Notes: a model not told the origin generated them from the letters alone. A DNA stretch of 18,184 nt from Planctomycetota bacterium (GCA_029573975.1 JAKQBU010000428.1:1-18184), one strand, 5' to 3'. Positions 8,230 to 15,867 are shown, counted from the first letter of the stretch. Program-made: numbers and translations.

Positions 8230-8343
8230 TTATGAGTGCTGTTGTAAATTTTAGATTTAATAGATTGTCAGATAACCATGTAACAATGCCGAGTGCCAGC
8301 AAACACCTTACAGGAATCTGACGGATCGGCTAAGGAGGTATTC

Positions 8344-9225
8344 ATGCCAGGCGAAGATACGAGTCAGAAAGAGAAGGAATTTTTTGTAGATATTCCCCAG
8401 CAGACACCGGGATTTTTTCTGAAAGGGGCGGGCCATCTGGAATGGGGAATGAAATATCGGCTGGCCCGAATTTTCAATCCGAAAACCGGTCGCACCGTGA
8501 TGATTGCCATAGATCACGGGTATGTGCAAGGCCCCACCACCGGTTTGGAGCGTATTGATCTGACCATCGTACCGCTCATGCCGTTTGCCGACGCGTTAAT
8601 GCTCACCCGCGGGATTCTGCGGACAGTGGTCCCCCCCACTCTCGGCAAACCGGTGGTGATGCGCTGCAGCGGCGGGCCCAGCATATTAAAGGAAATGTCG
8701 GATGAGGAAATTGCCGTGGATATCGAAGATGCCATCCGGATGGATGTGGCGGCATTGACCTGTCAGGTGTTTATCGGTGGAATCCACGAAACCCGCACGG
8801 TTAATAACATGGCCAAACTGATTAATACCGGCCTTCGTTATGGTATCCCAACCCTGGCGGTGACCGCCGTCGGCAAAGAAATGGTACGTGATGCCAAATA
8901 TCTCCGGCTGGCCTGCCGGATTTGCGCGGAGCTAGGGGCGCATTTTGTAAAGACCTATTATGTCCCGGAAGATTTTGAAACCATCGTGGCTTCCTGTCCG
9001 GTACCGCTGATTATGGCCGGAGGCAAGAAACTGCCGGAGCTGGAGGCCCTGACCATGGCCTACCGGGCAATCCAGGAAGGCGCGGCCGGGGTGGATATGG
9101 GACGAAATATATTTCAGAGTGAATCCCCCCAGGCCATGATACAGGCGATCGGTAAGGTCGTTCATGAAAACATGAAACCCAAAGATGCCTTTGATTATTA
9201 CCAGACCATGAAAAATAAATCCTGA
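8344..9225 (+). CDS. lsrF: LsrF-family class I aldolase / acyl-CoA-forming thiolase
   Basis: The 293-aa protein strongly resembles E. coli LsrF, sharing LKGxGxLx[25 protein letters not shown], VGKx[13 protein letters not shown] and DMGRNIFQS stretches with almost no length difference. K203 (FVKTYYV) matches the active-site lysine and H58 the conserved DHGY histidine. LsrF transfers the acetyl unit of phosphorylated 3-hydroxypentane-2,4-dione to CoA, giving DHAP and acetyl-CoA. No lsrABCD, lsrK, lsrG or luxS gene is here, so an autoinducer-2 role is unlikely; a related phospho-ketone made by DhaKL is an alternative substrate. The start at 8344 is fixed by AAGGAGGT at 8332-8339; an upstream GTG at 8293 has no ribosome site. 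It leads operon B. Confidence 0.88.
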   Translation: MPGEDTSQKEKEFFVDIPQQTPGFFLKGAGHLEWGMKYRLARIFNPKTGRTVMIAIDHGYVQGPTTGLERIDLTIVPLMPFADALMLTRGILRTVVPPTLGKPVVMRCSGGPSILKEMSDEEIAVDIEDAIRMDVAALTCQVFIGGIHETRTVNNMAKLINTGLRYGIPTLAVTAVGKEMVRDAKYLRLACRICAELGAHFVKTYYVPEDFETIVASCPVPLIMAGGKKLPELEALTMAYRAIQEGAAGVDMGRNIFQSESPQAMIQAIGKVVHENMKPKDAFDYYQTMKNKS

Positions 9226-9290
9226 ATCCCCAGGGACAGGAGTATCGGTTTGATTCATTTGTAAATCATGCTGCATAAGGAGAGCCATTT

Positions 9291-10364
9291 GTGTCTAAAC
9301 TGAACGTAGGAATTATCGGTGTGGGGCATATATCGGCCATGCATTACGAAGGGTATAATAAGGAAACAAGTCCGGGCCGACTGTACGCAATCGCGGATGT
9401 CGATCCCAAGCGGCTGGAGCAGCGGAAAGCCGAATGGAAAGTTGAAAAAGCGTATCTCGACTACCGGGATTTGCTAAAAGATCCGAAGGTGGAGGCGGTC
9501 GAAGTGATTGTTCCTCATAATTTACATGCGAAAATCGGAGTAGATACCCTGGAGGCTGGCAAACCGCTTTCCCTGCAAAAACCGATGGCCATGACCGTAG
9601 CCGAATGCGATGCGATCATCAATGCCTCGAAACGAAGCGGTACCATGCTGCGGGTCTTCGAGAATTTCCGGTATTATCCGCCGCTGGTCAAGGCGATGGA
9701 GCTTTTGCAGGCCGGGGAGATCGGCGATCCGCTTTCCATGCGGATGAAAGTAACGCTGGGTTCACTCAAAGGGTGGGATGTACAGGATGAGATGATGATC
9801 TGGCGTTACGACCCGGCCCGCTGCGGCGGAGGACGGGTCATCTTCGATTACGGTTATCACCTGTTTTCGGTGGCGATGTGGCTGATGGGAGATGTGGAGA
9901 AGGTACATGCCTGGATCACCTATCGTCCCACCAAATATGGAATTATCGACAGTCCCGTCGTAGTGACCTGGAAGTACAAAAATGCGGAAAAATACGGCAC
10001 CTACGAAGCCATCACGTCCGGGGATATGCTGGTCCGGTCCAAGTATTTCCCGGAAGACGAATGGTTTGAAATCACCGGCCGCCGCGGTTTTATCTGGGTG
10101 AACCGCTGTTCTTCCATGCTGCTGGACCGGCCACCGGTGGTGATGTACCGGGATGGAGTAACCACCGAATTTTCCAATCTGGATACCGATTGGGGCACCA
10201 GCTTTATCCTGGGAGTACACGACTTTGTCCATGCGGTCCGGGACGGCCGGCAGGCGGATTTGACCGGCGAGGAAGGCAAGCGGGTACATCAGTTCTGCCG
10301 GGCAATTCAGCGGTCCGCCAAGGAAGGGCGGGAAGTGAAGCTGGACGAAATTACGTCAGACTGA
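9291..10364 (+). CDS. Gfo/Idh/MocA-family NAD(P)-dependent sugar oxidoreductase
   Basis: The 357-aa protein has an N-terminal Rossmann domain (VGIIGVGHISAMHYEG, residues 6-21), DVDPKRLE after strand 2, and the family lysine K97 in LQKPMAMT. The family motif is usually EKP; here it is QKP. The C-terminal half carries GGGRVIFDYGYHLFSVAMWLMG (residues 179-200) with D186 and H190 at the positions of the catalytic Asp and His. Such enzymes oxidise a hydroxyl of a sugar, inositol or glycoside with NAD(P) in the cytoplasm. Translation starts at GTG 9291, supported by AAGGAG at 9277-9282. It follows the LsrF-like gene by 65 nt in operon B, consistent with oxidising the sugar-like substrate to a keto compound before phosphorylation or cleavage. 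Substrate unknown. Confidence 0.9.
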   Translation: MSKLNVGIIGVGHISAMHYEGYNKETSPGRLYAIADVDPKRLEQRKAEWKVEKAYLDYRDLLKDPKVEAVEVIVPHNLHAKIGVDTLEAGKPLSLQKPMAMTVAECDAIINASKRSGTMLRVFENFRYYPPLVKAMELLQAGEIGDPLSMRMKVTLGSLKGWDVQDEMMIWRYDPARCGGGRVIFDYGYHLFSVAMWLMGDVEKVHAWITYRPTKYGIIDSPVVVTWKYKNAEKYGTYEAITSGDMLVRSKYFPEDEWFEITGRRGFIWVNRCSSMLLDRPPVVMYRDGVTTEFSNLDTDWGTSFILGVHDFVHAVRDGRQADLTGEEGKRVHQFCRAIQRSAKEGREVKLDEITSD

Positions 10365-10408
10365 TTTTCTACATTATACTCTAAGCGAGCCAGACAGGAA
10401 GAAAAGAC

Positions 10409-11905
10409 ATGGTTGTTTCCCCAAAAGCCAAAAATAAATTGATGACCGGTGAAGAATACCGGCAGAGTCTGCGAAATCGAAAATCGCTTACTGTCTATTT
10501 AAATGGTGAGAAAATCGAAAATGTGGTGGACCACCCGATTGTGAAATTGTCCATCAATTCGGTGGCCTTGACCTATGATCTGGCTCACGACCCACAGTAT
10601 CGCGATCTGGCCACCGCGCAATCCGCCCTGACCGGCAACACCATCAACCGGTTTTGCCATTTGCATCAAAGTATCGACGACCTGATGAAAAAGGTCAAAC
10701 TGCAGCGGGTTCTGGGGCGGCTGACCGGAACCTGTTTTCAGCGTTGCGTGGGAATGGATTCTTTAAACGCCACGTACATAACCACTTATGAAATCGACAA
10801 AAAACACCAAACCGACTACCATCGGCGTTTTCGAGATTATATGCTTCAGGTAGAAGAAAATGATTGGACGATTGACGGGTGCATGACCGATGTCAAAGGG
10901 GACCGCAGCAAGCGTCCCGCGGATCAGGCGGACCCGGATCTGTATGTGCGGGTGGTGGAACGCAGAAAAGACGGGATTGTCATTCGGGGCGCCAAGGCCC
11001 ATCAGACCGGGGCCATCAATTCGCATGAGCATTTGCTGATGCCTACGATCATGATGCGGCCGGAAGATAAGGATTACGCCCTCTGTTGCGCGGTACCGGC
11101 AGAAGCCGGGGGAATCACTTATATTTACGGCCGGCAGGCTTCCGACCTGCGCAAGCTGGATGCGTCGCCGGAAGGGAAAATCGACTGCGGCAACAGTTGT
11201 TACGGGGGGCAGGAATGCCTGGTTATTTTCGATGATGTTTTCGTACCCGCCGAACGGGTGTTCATGGATGGGGAATACGATTTCACCTCCCTGCTGGTGG
11301 AGTGTTTTGCCGGATATCACCGGCAAAGCTACGGCGGGTGCAAGGTGGGCGTGGGTGATGTGATGATCGGGGCCGCCGCCGCCATAGCCGATTACAACGG
11401 CGTCAAAAACGCCTCGCATGTGAAGGATAAGATTATCGAAATGTGCCACTTGAACGAAACCATGTTCTCCTGCGGGATTGCCTGTTCCGCCCAGGGGGCC
11501 AGGACCGGCTCCGGGGTATATCTGATCGATATTCTGCTGGCGAACATCTGCAAACAGAATGTGACCCGGTTCCCGTACGAGATCGCCCGCCTGCTCCAGG
11601 ATATTGCCGGCGGCCTGATGGTCACCGCCCCTTCCGCCAAGGACTGGCGGGATCCCCAGGTCCGGGCGTATCTGGAGAAATATCTGGTTGGCGGGGAAGG
11701 GATTTCGATGGAAAACCGGATGAAACTAATGCGGCTGATTGAGAATATGACGATCGGGTCTTCCGCGGTGGGATATCTGGTCGAATCTCTGCATGGGGCT
11801 GGTTCCCCCCAGGCCCAGCGAATTATGATCGGCCGCCTGTCGAACCTGGAAGACAAGAAAAAACTGGCTAAAAAGCTGGCACAAATTCAAGAGAATGACA
11901 AATAA
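10409..11905 (+). CDS. abfD: 4-hydroxybutyryl-CoA dehydratase (FAD and [4Fe-4S])
   Basis: The 498-aa protein belongs to the HpaB/AbfD flavin family and resembles the clostridial 4-hydroxybutyryl-CoA dehydratase. All four cluster ligands are seen: C109 and C113 in TGTCFQRCVGMD, H304 and C311 in AGYHRQSYGGCKVG, with the expected spacings of 4 and 7. These cysteines are absent from the hydroxylases of the family, so this is a dehydratase and not HpaB. The enzyme dehydrates 4-hydroxybutyryl-CoA to crotonyl-CoA by a ketyl-radical mechanism and also isomerises vinylacetyl-CoA; it is oxygen-sensitive. AGGAAG lies 7 nt before the ATG. The crotonase, dehydrogenase and thiolase that take crotonyl-CoA to acetyl-CoA follow in the same operon. 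No 4-hydroxybutyrate CoA transferase or ligase is present in the window. Confidence 0.93.
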   Translation: MVVSPKAKNKLMTGEEYRQSLRNRKSLTVYLNGEKIENVVDHPIVKLSINSVALTYDLAHDPQYRDLATAQSALTGNTINRFCHLHQSIDDLMKKVKLQRVLGRLTGTCFQRCVGMDSLNATYITTYEIDKKHQTDYHRRFRDYMLQVEENDWTIDGCMTDVKGDRSKRPADQADPDLYVRVVERRKDGIVIRGAKAHQTGAINSHEHLLMPTIMMRPEDKDYALCCAVPAEAGGITYIYGRQASDLRKLDASPEGKIDCGNSCYGGQECLVIFDDVFVPAERVFMDGEYDFTSLLVECFAGYHRQSYGGCKVGVGDVMIGAAAAIADYNGVKNASHVKDKIIEMCHLNETMFSCGIACSAQGARTGSGVYLIDILLANICKQNVTRFPYEIARLLQDIAGGLMVTAPSAKDWRDPQVRAYLEKYLVGGEGISMENRMKLMRLIENMTIGSSAVGYLVESLHGAGSPQAQRIMIGRLSNLEDKKKLAKKLAQIQENDK

Positions 11906-11921
11906 AGAGTAAGGTTGGCAA

Positions 11922-13103
11922 ATGAGAAAGGTATTTGTTATCGCCGCGAAACGAACCGCTATCGGAACGTTCGACGGAAATCTGAAAATCGTCAGCGCTG
12001 TGGATATGGCGGCGGCCGTAGCCAGAGAGTTGATTGCGGAAAGCGGTATCGACGCTGGGACTATCGAGGAAGTGATATTCGGCAATGTGTTATCTGCCGG
12101 CCTGGGACAGAATGTAAGCCGGCAGACCGCCATCCAGGCCGGCCTGAGTGCTGAAATTCCCGCCTTCACCGTGAACAAAGTTTGTGCCTCCGGCATGAAG
12201 GCCGTACAACTGGCCTTTCAAGCGATTGCCTGCGGGGAGGCAGAGGTAATTCTGGCCGGGGGGACGGAAAATATGAACCAGGCTCCCTATCTGGTTCCCG
12301 GCGCCCGCTTCGGCTTGCGGATGAATGACGCTCCGCTGGTCGATTCCATGGTGAAAGACGGGTTGTGGTGTGCTCTCAACGACTATCATATGGGTATAAC
12401 GGCGGAAAACCTGGCGGAAAAATATCATATTTCCCGCCGGCAGCAGGATGAATTTTCCGTCCAGAGCCAGCAGAAGACCGCCCAGGCCCTGGCCGGCGGG
12501 GCCTTTGCCGAGGAAATCGTTGCGGTCCCGGTTAAAAATCGCAAGGAAACCATCGAATTTAAAACCGATGAACATCCCCGCCCGGACACGACGCTGGAGG
12601 TGCTGGCCAAGCTCAAACCCGCTTTCCGGAAAGATGGAACGGTCACCGCCGGCAATTCCTCTGGTATTAATGACGGGGCGGCAGCGCTGCTGCTGGCCGG
12701 CGAAGATGTGATCCGGGAGAAAAACCTGACGCCACTGGCGGAGCTGATCGGCTTTGCCTCTGCCGGTGTTGATCCGGCCATTATGGGAATCGGCCCCGCC
12801 GCCGCCATCCCCAAAGTATGCCGCCAAACCGGTATCCGCCTGGATGCGATCGATCTTTTTGAATTGAACGAAGCCTTTGCCGCTCAATCCCTGGCGGTAC
12901 TGCAGGAAACCGGAATCGACCGGGCCAAAGTTAATGTCAACGGCGGTGCCATCGCTCTGGGGCACCCCATCGGGGCCTCCGGCGCCCGGATTCTGGTTAC
13001 GCTGTTACATGCGCTGCGAAAACGAAATCGAAAAACCGGTCTGGCTTCCCTGTGCGTCGGCGGCGGCATGGGCATGGCCTGTATAGTAAAAAGGAGTGAT
13101 TAG
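11922..13103 (+). CDS. atoB: Acetyl-CoA acetyltransferase (thiolase II)
   Basis: The 393-aa protein has the full thiolase signature set: nucleophile C88 in VNKVCASGMKAV, NEAFAAQ at 316-322, H348 in GGAIALGHPIGASGAR and C378 in CVGGGMG. Length and motifs fit the biosynthetic/degradative acetoacetyl-CoA thiolase. In this operon it should cleave acetoacetyl-CoA with CoA to two acetyl-CoA, the last step after hbd and the crotonase; the reverse direction is chemically possible. It begins 16 nt after the dehydratase stop with AAGG 7 nt upstream of the ATG. The gene is separated from hbd by only three bases. Confidence 0.95.
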   Translation: MRKVFVIAAKRTAIGTFDGNLKIVSAVDMAAAVARELIAESGIDAGTIEEVIFGNVLSAGLGQNVSRQTAIQAGLSAEIPAFTVNKVCASGMKAVQLAFQAIACGEAEVILAGGTENMNQAPYLVPGARFGLRMNDAPLVDSMVKDGLWCALNDYHMGITAENLAEKYHISRRQQDEFSVQSQQKTAQALAGGAFAEEIVAVPVKNRKETIEFKTDEHPRPDTTLEVLAKLKPAFRKDGTVTAGNSSGINDGAAALLLAGEDVIREKNLTPLAELIGFASAGVDPAIMGIGPAAAIPKVCRQTGIRLDAIDLFELNEAFAAQSLAVLQETGIDRAKVNVNGGAIALGHPIGASGARILVTLLHALRKRNRKTGLASLCVGGGMGMACIVKRSD

Positions 13104-13106
13104 ACC

Positions 13107-13976
13107 ATGGAAATCCAAGAAGTAACCGTCATCGGGGCCGGGACCATGGGGGCCGGAATTGCCTCCGCCGTACTATCCGCCGGTTTTACCGTGCATATGG
13201 TTGATATCACCGAAGACCTTCTGGCCAAAGGGAAAAAGAGTGTGGAGAAAATCCTGGCACGCAGCATCGAAAAAGAAAAAATGACAGAAGCCGAGCGAGC
13301 CAAAGCCCTGCGGAACATTCATTATGGCACCGATTTGACCGCCGCCTCTTCCAGCCAGTTGGTAATCGAAGCGGCGACGGAAAACCGGGAGGTAAAAACC
13401 AAACTATTTGCCCTGCTTGCCGGTATAATCTCCCCGCAAGCCATTCTTGCCTCGAATACCTCGGCGCTAAAAATCAGCGAACTGGCGGAATCGGCATCCG
13501 CGCCGGAACAAGTAATCGGCATGCATTTTTTCAATCCGGTCCCCGCCATGAAACTGGTGGAACTGGTGAAAACCCCGGCCACCTCCCCACAAACCTTTGA
13601 ACAGGCCCGGCAGTTTGTCCTGAAACTGGGCAAGGAACCGGTGACGGTCAATCAGTCGCCCGGTTTTATCGTGAATCGCCTGCTGATTCCCATGATTAAT
13701 GAAGCAGCCTGCCTGTTCGGCGATGGGATTGCCTCCGCGGAGGATATCGACAAAGCCATGCAGCTCGGGGCCAATCACCCCCTCGGTCCTCTGACGCTGG
13801 CCGATTTAATCGGCCTGGATGTGTGCCTGGCCATTATGGAAACGCTGCAAGCGCAGCTCAAATCCGCCAAATACCAGCCCGCACCCGTCCTGCAGAAACT
13901 GGTGCGGGAAGGTAAACTCGGCAAAAAAACCGGTTCCGGTTTTCATGCCTATCCCCCAGAGGGCCGCAAATCATGA
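13107..13976 (+). CDS. hbd: 3-hydroxybutyryl-CoA dehydrogenase
   Basis: The 289-aa protein has the NAD(P)-binding start VIGAGTMGAGIA (residues 8-19) and the family active site: S117 in SNTSA, H140 in GMHFFNPVPAMKLVE with partner E152, and N190 in PGFIVNRLL. Length is typical of stand-alone short-chain Hbd, with no fused hydratase domain. It interconverts 3-hydroxybutyryl-CoA and acetoacetyl-CoA. AAGGAG at 13091-13096 lies 10 nt before the ATG. Its TGA overlaps the ATG of the crotonase gene by 4 nt (ATGA), indicating coupled translation. Confidence 0.95.
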   Translation: MEIQEVTVIGAGTMGAGIASAVLSAGFTVHMVDITEDLLAKGKKSVEKILARSIEKEKMTEAERAKALRNIHYGTDLTAASSSQLVIEAATENREVKTKLFALLAGIISPQAILASNTSALKISELAESASAPEQVIGMHFFNPVPAMKLVELVKTPATSPQTFEQARQFVLKLGKEPVTVNQSPGFIVNRLLIPMINEAACLFGDGIASAEDIDKAMQLGANHPLGPLTLADLIGLDVCLAIMETLQAQLKSAKYQPAPVLQKLVREGKLGKKTGSGFHAYPPEGRKS

Positions 13977-14746
13977 ACTATTTTCTGCTGGAACAAAACG
14001 ACCATATTGCCATCGTAACGATGAATCAGCCGCAGGTCCTCAACAGCTTCAGCATGGAGGTCCAGAAGGAATTTCTGTCGCTGCTGGAGGATTTGGAAAA
14101 CACTCCTTCCCTACAGGGTCTGATTATTACCGGAGCCGGCAAGGCCTTTGCTGCCGGCGCCGATATCAAACAGATGGCAAATATGAATGCCGGGGAGGCC
14201 CTGGAATTTTCCCGGCTGGGCAACCGGGTCTTCGACAAAATCGAGAATTTCAAAGCCGTTACTGCCGCCGCCATCAACGGCACGGCACTGGGCGGCGGCT
14301 GCGAACTGGCCCTGGCCTGCGATTACCGCCTCGCCGCCGTGGAAGCCAAGCTGGGCCAGCCGGAGATCAACCTGGGTATCATCCCCGGCTGGGGCGGCTG
14401 CCGAAGATTGGCCCGTCTGGTGGGATTTCCTACCGCCCGCGACCTGGTTTTAGGCGGGAAAATCATCACCAGCACGGAAGCTTTGGTCCTGAAACTGGTG
14501 GATCAGGTGGTGGATAAAACCAACTTAATCGAAACCGCCGTCAACCTCATGCAAAATCTACTTAAAAATTCGCCCCTTATCCTGCGTTATGCCAAAGAGG
14601 CTTTGCAAGCCGGCCATAGGCTCCCCCCCGATCAGGCGGCCCAGAAAGAACAGGAACTGTTCAGCCGGTGTTTCCAAACCGAAGACCAGAAGGAAGGTAT
14701 GAAGGCCTTTCTCGAAAAAAGAAAACCGGACTTTCAAGGCCGCTAA
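13973..14746 (+). CDS. crt: Crotonase / enoyl-CoA hydratase
   Basis: The 257-aa protein is a standard crotonase. The oxyanion-hole stretch AAGADIKQM (residues 60-68) and GTALGGGCELALACD are present, and both catalytic glutamates are retained: E111 in GGCELA and E131 in GQPEINLGIIPG. It should hydrate crotonyl-CoA from the dehydratase to 3-hydroxybutyryl-CoA for Hbd. It is the last gene of operon B. Only 26 nt separate its stop from the end of the convergent exported hydrolase gene, and no terminator hairpin could be recognised there. Confidence 0.94.
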   Translation: MNYFLLEQNDHIAIVTMNQPQVLNSFSMEVQKEFLSLLEDLENTPSLQGLIITGAGKAFAAGADIKQMANMNAGEALEFSRLGNRVFDKIENFKAVTAAAINGTALGGGCELALACDYRLAAVEAKLGQPEINLGIIPGWGGCRRLARLVGFPTARDLVLGGKIITSTEALVLKLVDQVVDKTNLIETAVNLMQNLLKNSPLILRYAKEALQAGHRLPPDQAAQKEQELFSRCFQTEDQKEGMKAFLEKRKPDFQGR

Positions 14747-14772
14747 TCCCATCACCGGATAACATGTTGTAG

Positions 14773-15636
14773 TTACTGGCCTGCCTGAACTGGTGAGTCC
14801 TTCGGTTCCGATGCGCGCGGCGGCAGATCCATGATAAATTCGAGCATCGCCCGGGCATCCTCATAACTGGTCCCGTGGCCTTCGTTTTCCCGATAGAAAA
14901 ACAGGACCTTTCGTTTCATTTTTTGCAATACCCTGGCCAGCCGGGTCACGCTGTGCGGCGGAACCGCACCATCCTGGCCGCCCACCGACAACCCGATGGG
15001 CATGATAATATTTTCCGGCCAGTATTCGGCACTGCGATTTTTATATTCAAGGGGGATGTCCTCTTTCGTACCTTCAAATCCCTTCTGGATATACTCCTGA
15101 TAATTTTCATATTCCAGATAGTTGGCTGTGCCGTTCATGCTCATTACCCCATCGAACAAATACGGATGCCGGGCCGCCAGAGTCAATACGGCCGAGCCGC
15201 CCATCGACCCTCCGGCAATAAAAACCTTGTTAATAAGATACTGTCGTTGCAAATCAACCAGAATCTGCAGGGTGTCCGCCTCTCCCTTGGGTCCCATCCA
15301 CTGATCAATCCGATAATCGGGTGTCACCACAATCAAATTATTTTCGGCGGCAATTTCATAAATCGCCTGACTCGGCCCGTGATCCCGCAGCTCATACAAC
15401 TGCCAGCGATCCCCGTACATACCATGAAACATCAACAGTAAATCATGCCGCTTTTCCGGATTAAAGTTTTCAGGGAGAAGGATAGCATATTTTTGTTCCG
15501 TCCCGTCACATTTAGCCTGAAACGATACCTCCTTCCAGTGCGATTTATCCAGACCCCACAGAGACTTCTCTTCCGCCAGCAGTGAATGCCACGGCAGCAC
15601 CAACAGGAAATACCCGATAACCAACGTTTTTTTCAT
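14773..15636 (-). CDS. Exported alpha/beta-hydrolase (esterase-like)
   Basis: The 287-aa protein begins with a signal peptide (MKKTLVIGYFLLVLPWHSLLA, cleavage near residue 21) and has an esterase D / polyhydroxybutyrate-depolymerase-like fold. The oxyanion region is LLLMFHGMYGD (67-76); the nucleophile elbow is GGSMGG with S144; D222 (GGQDGAVPP) and H254 (NEGHGTS) complete the triad. It probably deacylates a polysaccharide or oligosaccharide outside the cytoplasm, for example removing acetyl or aromatic esters; the substrate is not recognisable. TAGGAGAA lies about 6 nt before the ATG. A copy of the 13-bp operator lies 33 nt upstream, tying it to operons A and B, so it may release the compound that those operons degrade. 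Confidence 0.88.
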   Translation of the reverse strand: MKKTLVIGYFLLVLPWHSLLAEEKSLWGLDKSHWKEVSFQAKCDGTEQKYAILLPENFNPEKRHDLLLMFHGMYGDRWQLYELRDHGPSQAIYEIAAENNLIVVTPDYRIDQWMGPKGEADTLQILVDLQRQYLINKVFIAGGSMGGSAVLTLAARHPYLFDGVMSMNGTANYLEYENYQEYIQKGFEGTKEDIPLEYKNRSAEYWPENIIMPIGLSVGGQDGAVPPHSVTRLARVLQKMKRKVLFFYRENEGHGTSYEDARAMLEFIMDLPPRASEPKDSPVQAGQ

Positions 15637-15669
15637 GTTATTCTCCTACAAAGGCTCACTAAGTTATAT

Positions 15670-15682
15670 CTTATCACATAGG
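15670..15682 (-). promoter_or_regulatory. Operator candidate OC, CCTATGTGATAAG
   Basis: The 13-mer is identical to the operon A copy, and identity extends over 19 bp (15670-15688). It lies 33 nt before the hydrolase ATG, compared with 31 nt for the cupin. No good -10 box sits 10 nt upstream here (CGCGTT), so the promoter geometry differs; AATATA at 15691-15686 with TTCTTA 17 bp upstream is a weak possibility. Confidence 0.66.
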
Positions 15683-15749
15683 ATATATATTCAACGCGAT
15701 AATGTTAATAAGAAATATAAAACCGGCGTTGGGAGTTTAGAATTTGTAT

Positions 15750-15777
15750 TTGACATATAATTAAGAGGTGTTATTTT
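15750..15777 (+). promoter_or_regulatory. Promoter of the GntR-family regulator gene
   Basis: TTGACA (15750-15755) and TATTTT (15772-15777) are separated by 16 bp on the plus strand. Transcription would start near 15784 and give an 80-90 nt leader before the ATG at 15868. Confidence 0.65.
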
Positions 15778-15787
15778 ACACCTTCAA

Positions 15788-15804
15788 TCCAAAGGATAAG
15801 TTAT
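15788..15804 (+). promoter_or_regulatory. Weak operator copy at the regulator's own promoter
   Basis: The 13-mer TCCAAAGGATAAG (15788-15800) matches CCTATGTGATAAG at 8 of 13 positions, including all six of the right arm GATAAG, and it continues with TTAT as in the operon B site. It begins 10 nt after the -10 box, the same offset as at operons A and B. A second partial match, ATAACCTAT at 15828-15836, is identical to the left half of the operon B site. Autoregulation is inferred. Confidence 0.4.
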
Positions 15805-15867
15805 AAAACTTAGGTAGTTTGGTAAAAATAACCTATCTCAGACCGGTTGAGGAGTAATGATTATAAG

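Larger units (their letters stand above)
7940..8343. other. Divergent control region between operons A and B
   Basis: This 404-bp AT-rich stretch has no supported gene. It holds two outward-facing promoters, each followed by a copy of the CCTATGTGWTAAG motif (listed separately). Between the promoters, about 8030-8170, the DNA is strongly AT-rich with imperfect TTATT/AATAA inverted repeats, and no further element could be recognised. Downstream of the rightward promoter there is an untranslated leader of about 130 nt before the ATG at 8344, for which no riboswitch or terminator hairpin was recognised. Confidence 0.75.

Noticed and set aside
8293..8343. Upstream GTG start for the LsrF-like protein
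   Set aside because: No ribosome site precedes it, while AAGGAGGT stands at the right distance from ATG 8344, and homologues begin near that point.
8344..9225. Autoinducer-2 (lsr) degradation locus
   Set aside because: Only the LsrF homologue is present; the transporter, LsrK kinase, LsrG and LsrR are missing and the partners are CoA-pathway enzymes.
10351..10380. Internal promoter before the dehydratase (TATACT at 10375-10380)
   Set aside because: The -10 is good but no acceptable -35 lies 16-18 bp upstream, so it is probably chance AT-rich spacer.
10409..11905. 4-hydroxyphenylacetate 3-monooxygenase (HpaB)
   Set aside because: The same fold family, but the CxxxC and HxxxxxxC cluster ligands of the dehydratase are present.
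12090..12965. Open minus-strand frame of about 290 codons
   Set aside because: It is a shadow of the thiolase gene, whose active-site motifs are all present on the plus strand.
10409..14746. Autotrophic hydroxybutyrate carbon-fixation cycle
   Set aside because: Only the regeneration half is present; no acyl-CoA carboxylase, succinyl-CoA reductase or CoA synthetase is seen, and the context is catabolic.
14747..14772. Bidirectional terminator between crt and the hydrolase gene
   Set aside because: The 26-nt gap shows no convincing inverted repeat followed by a T-run.
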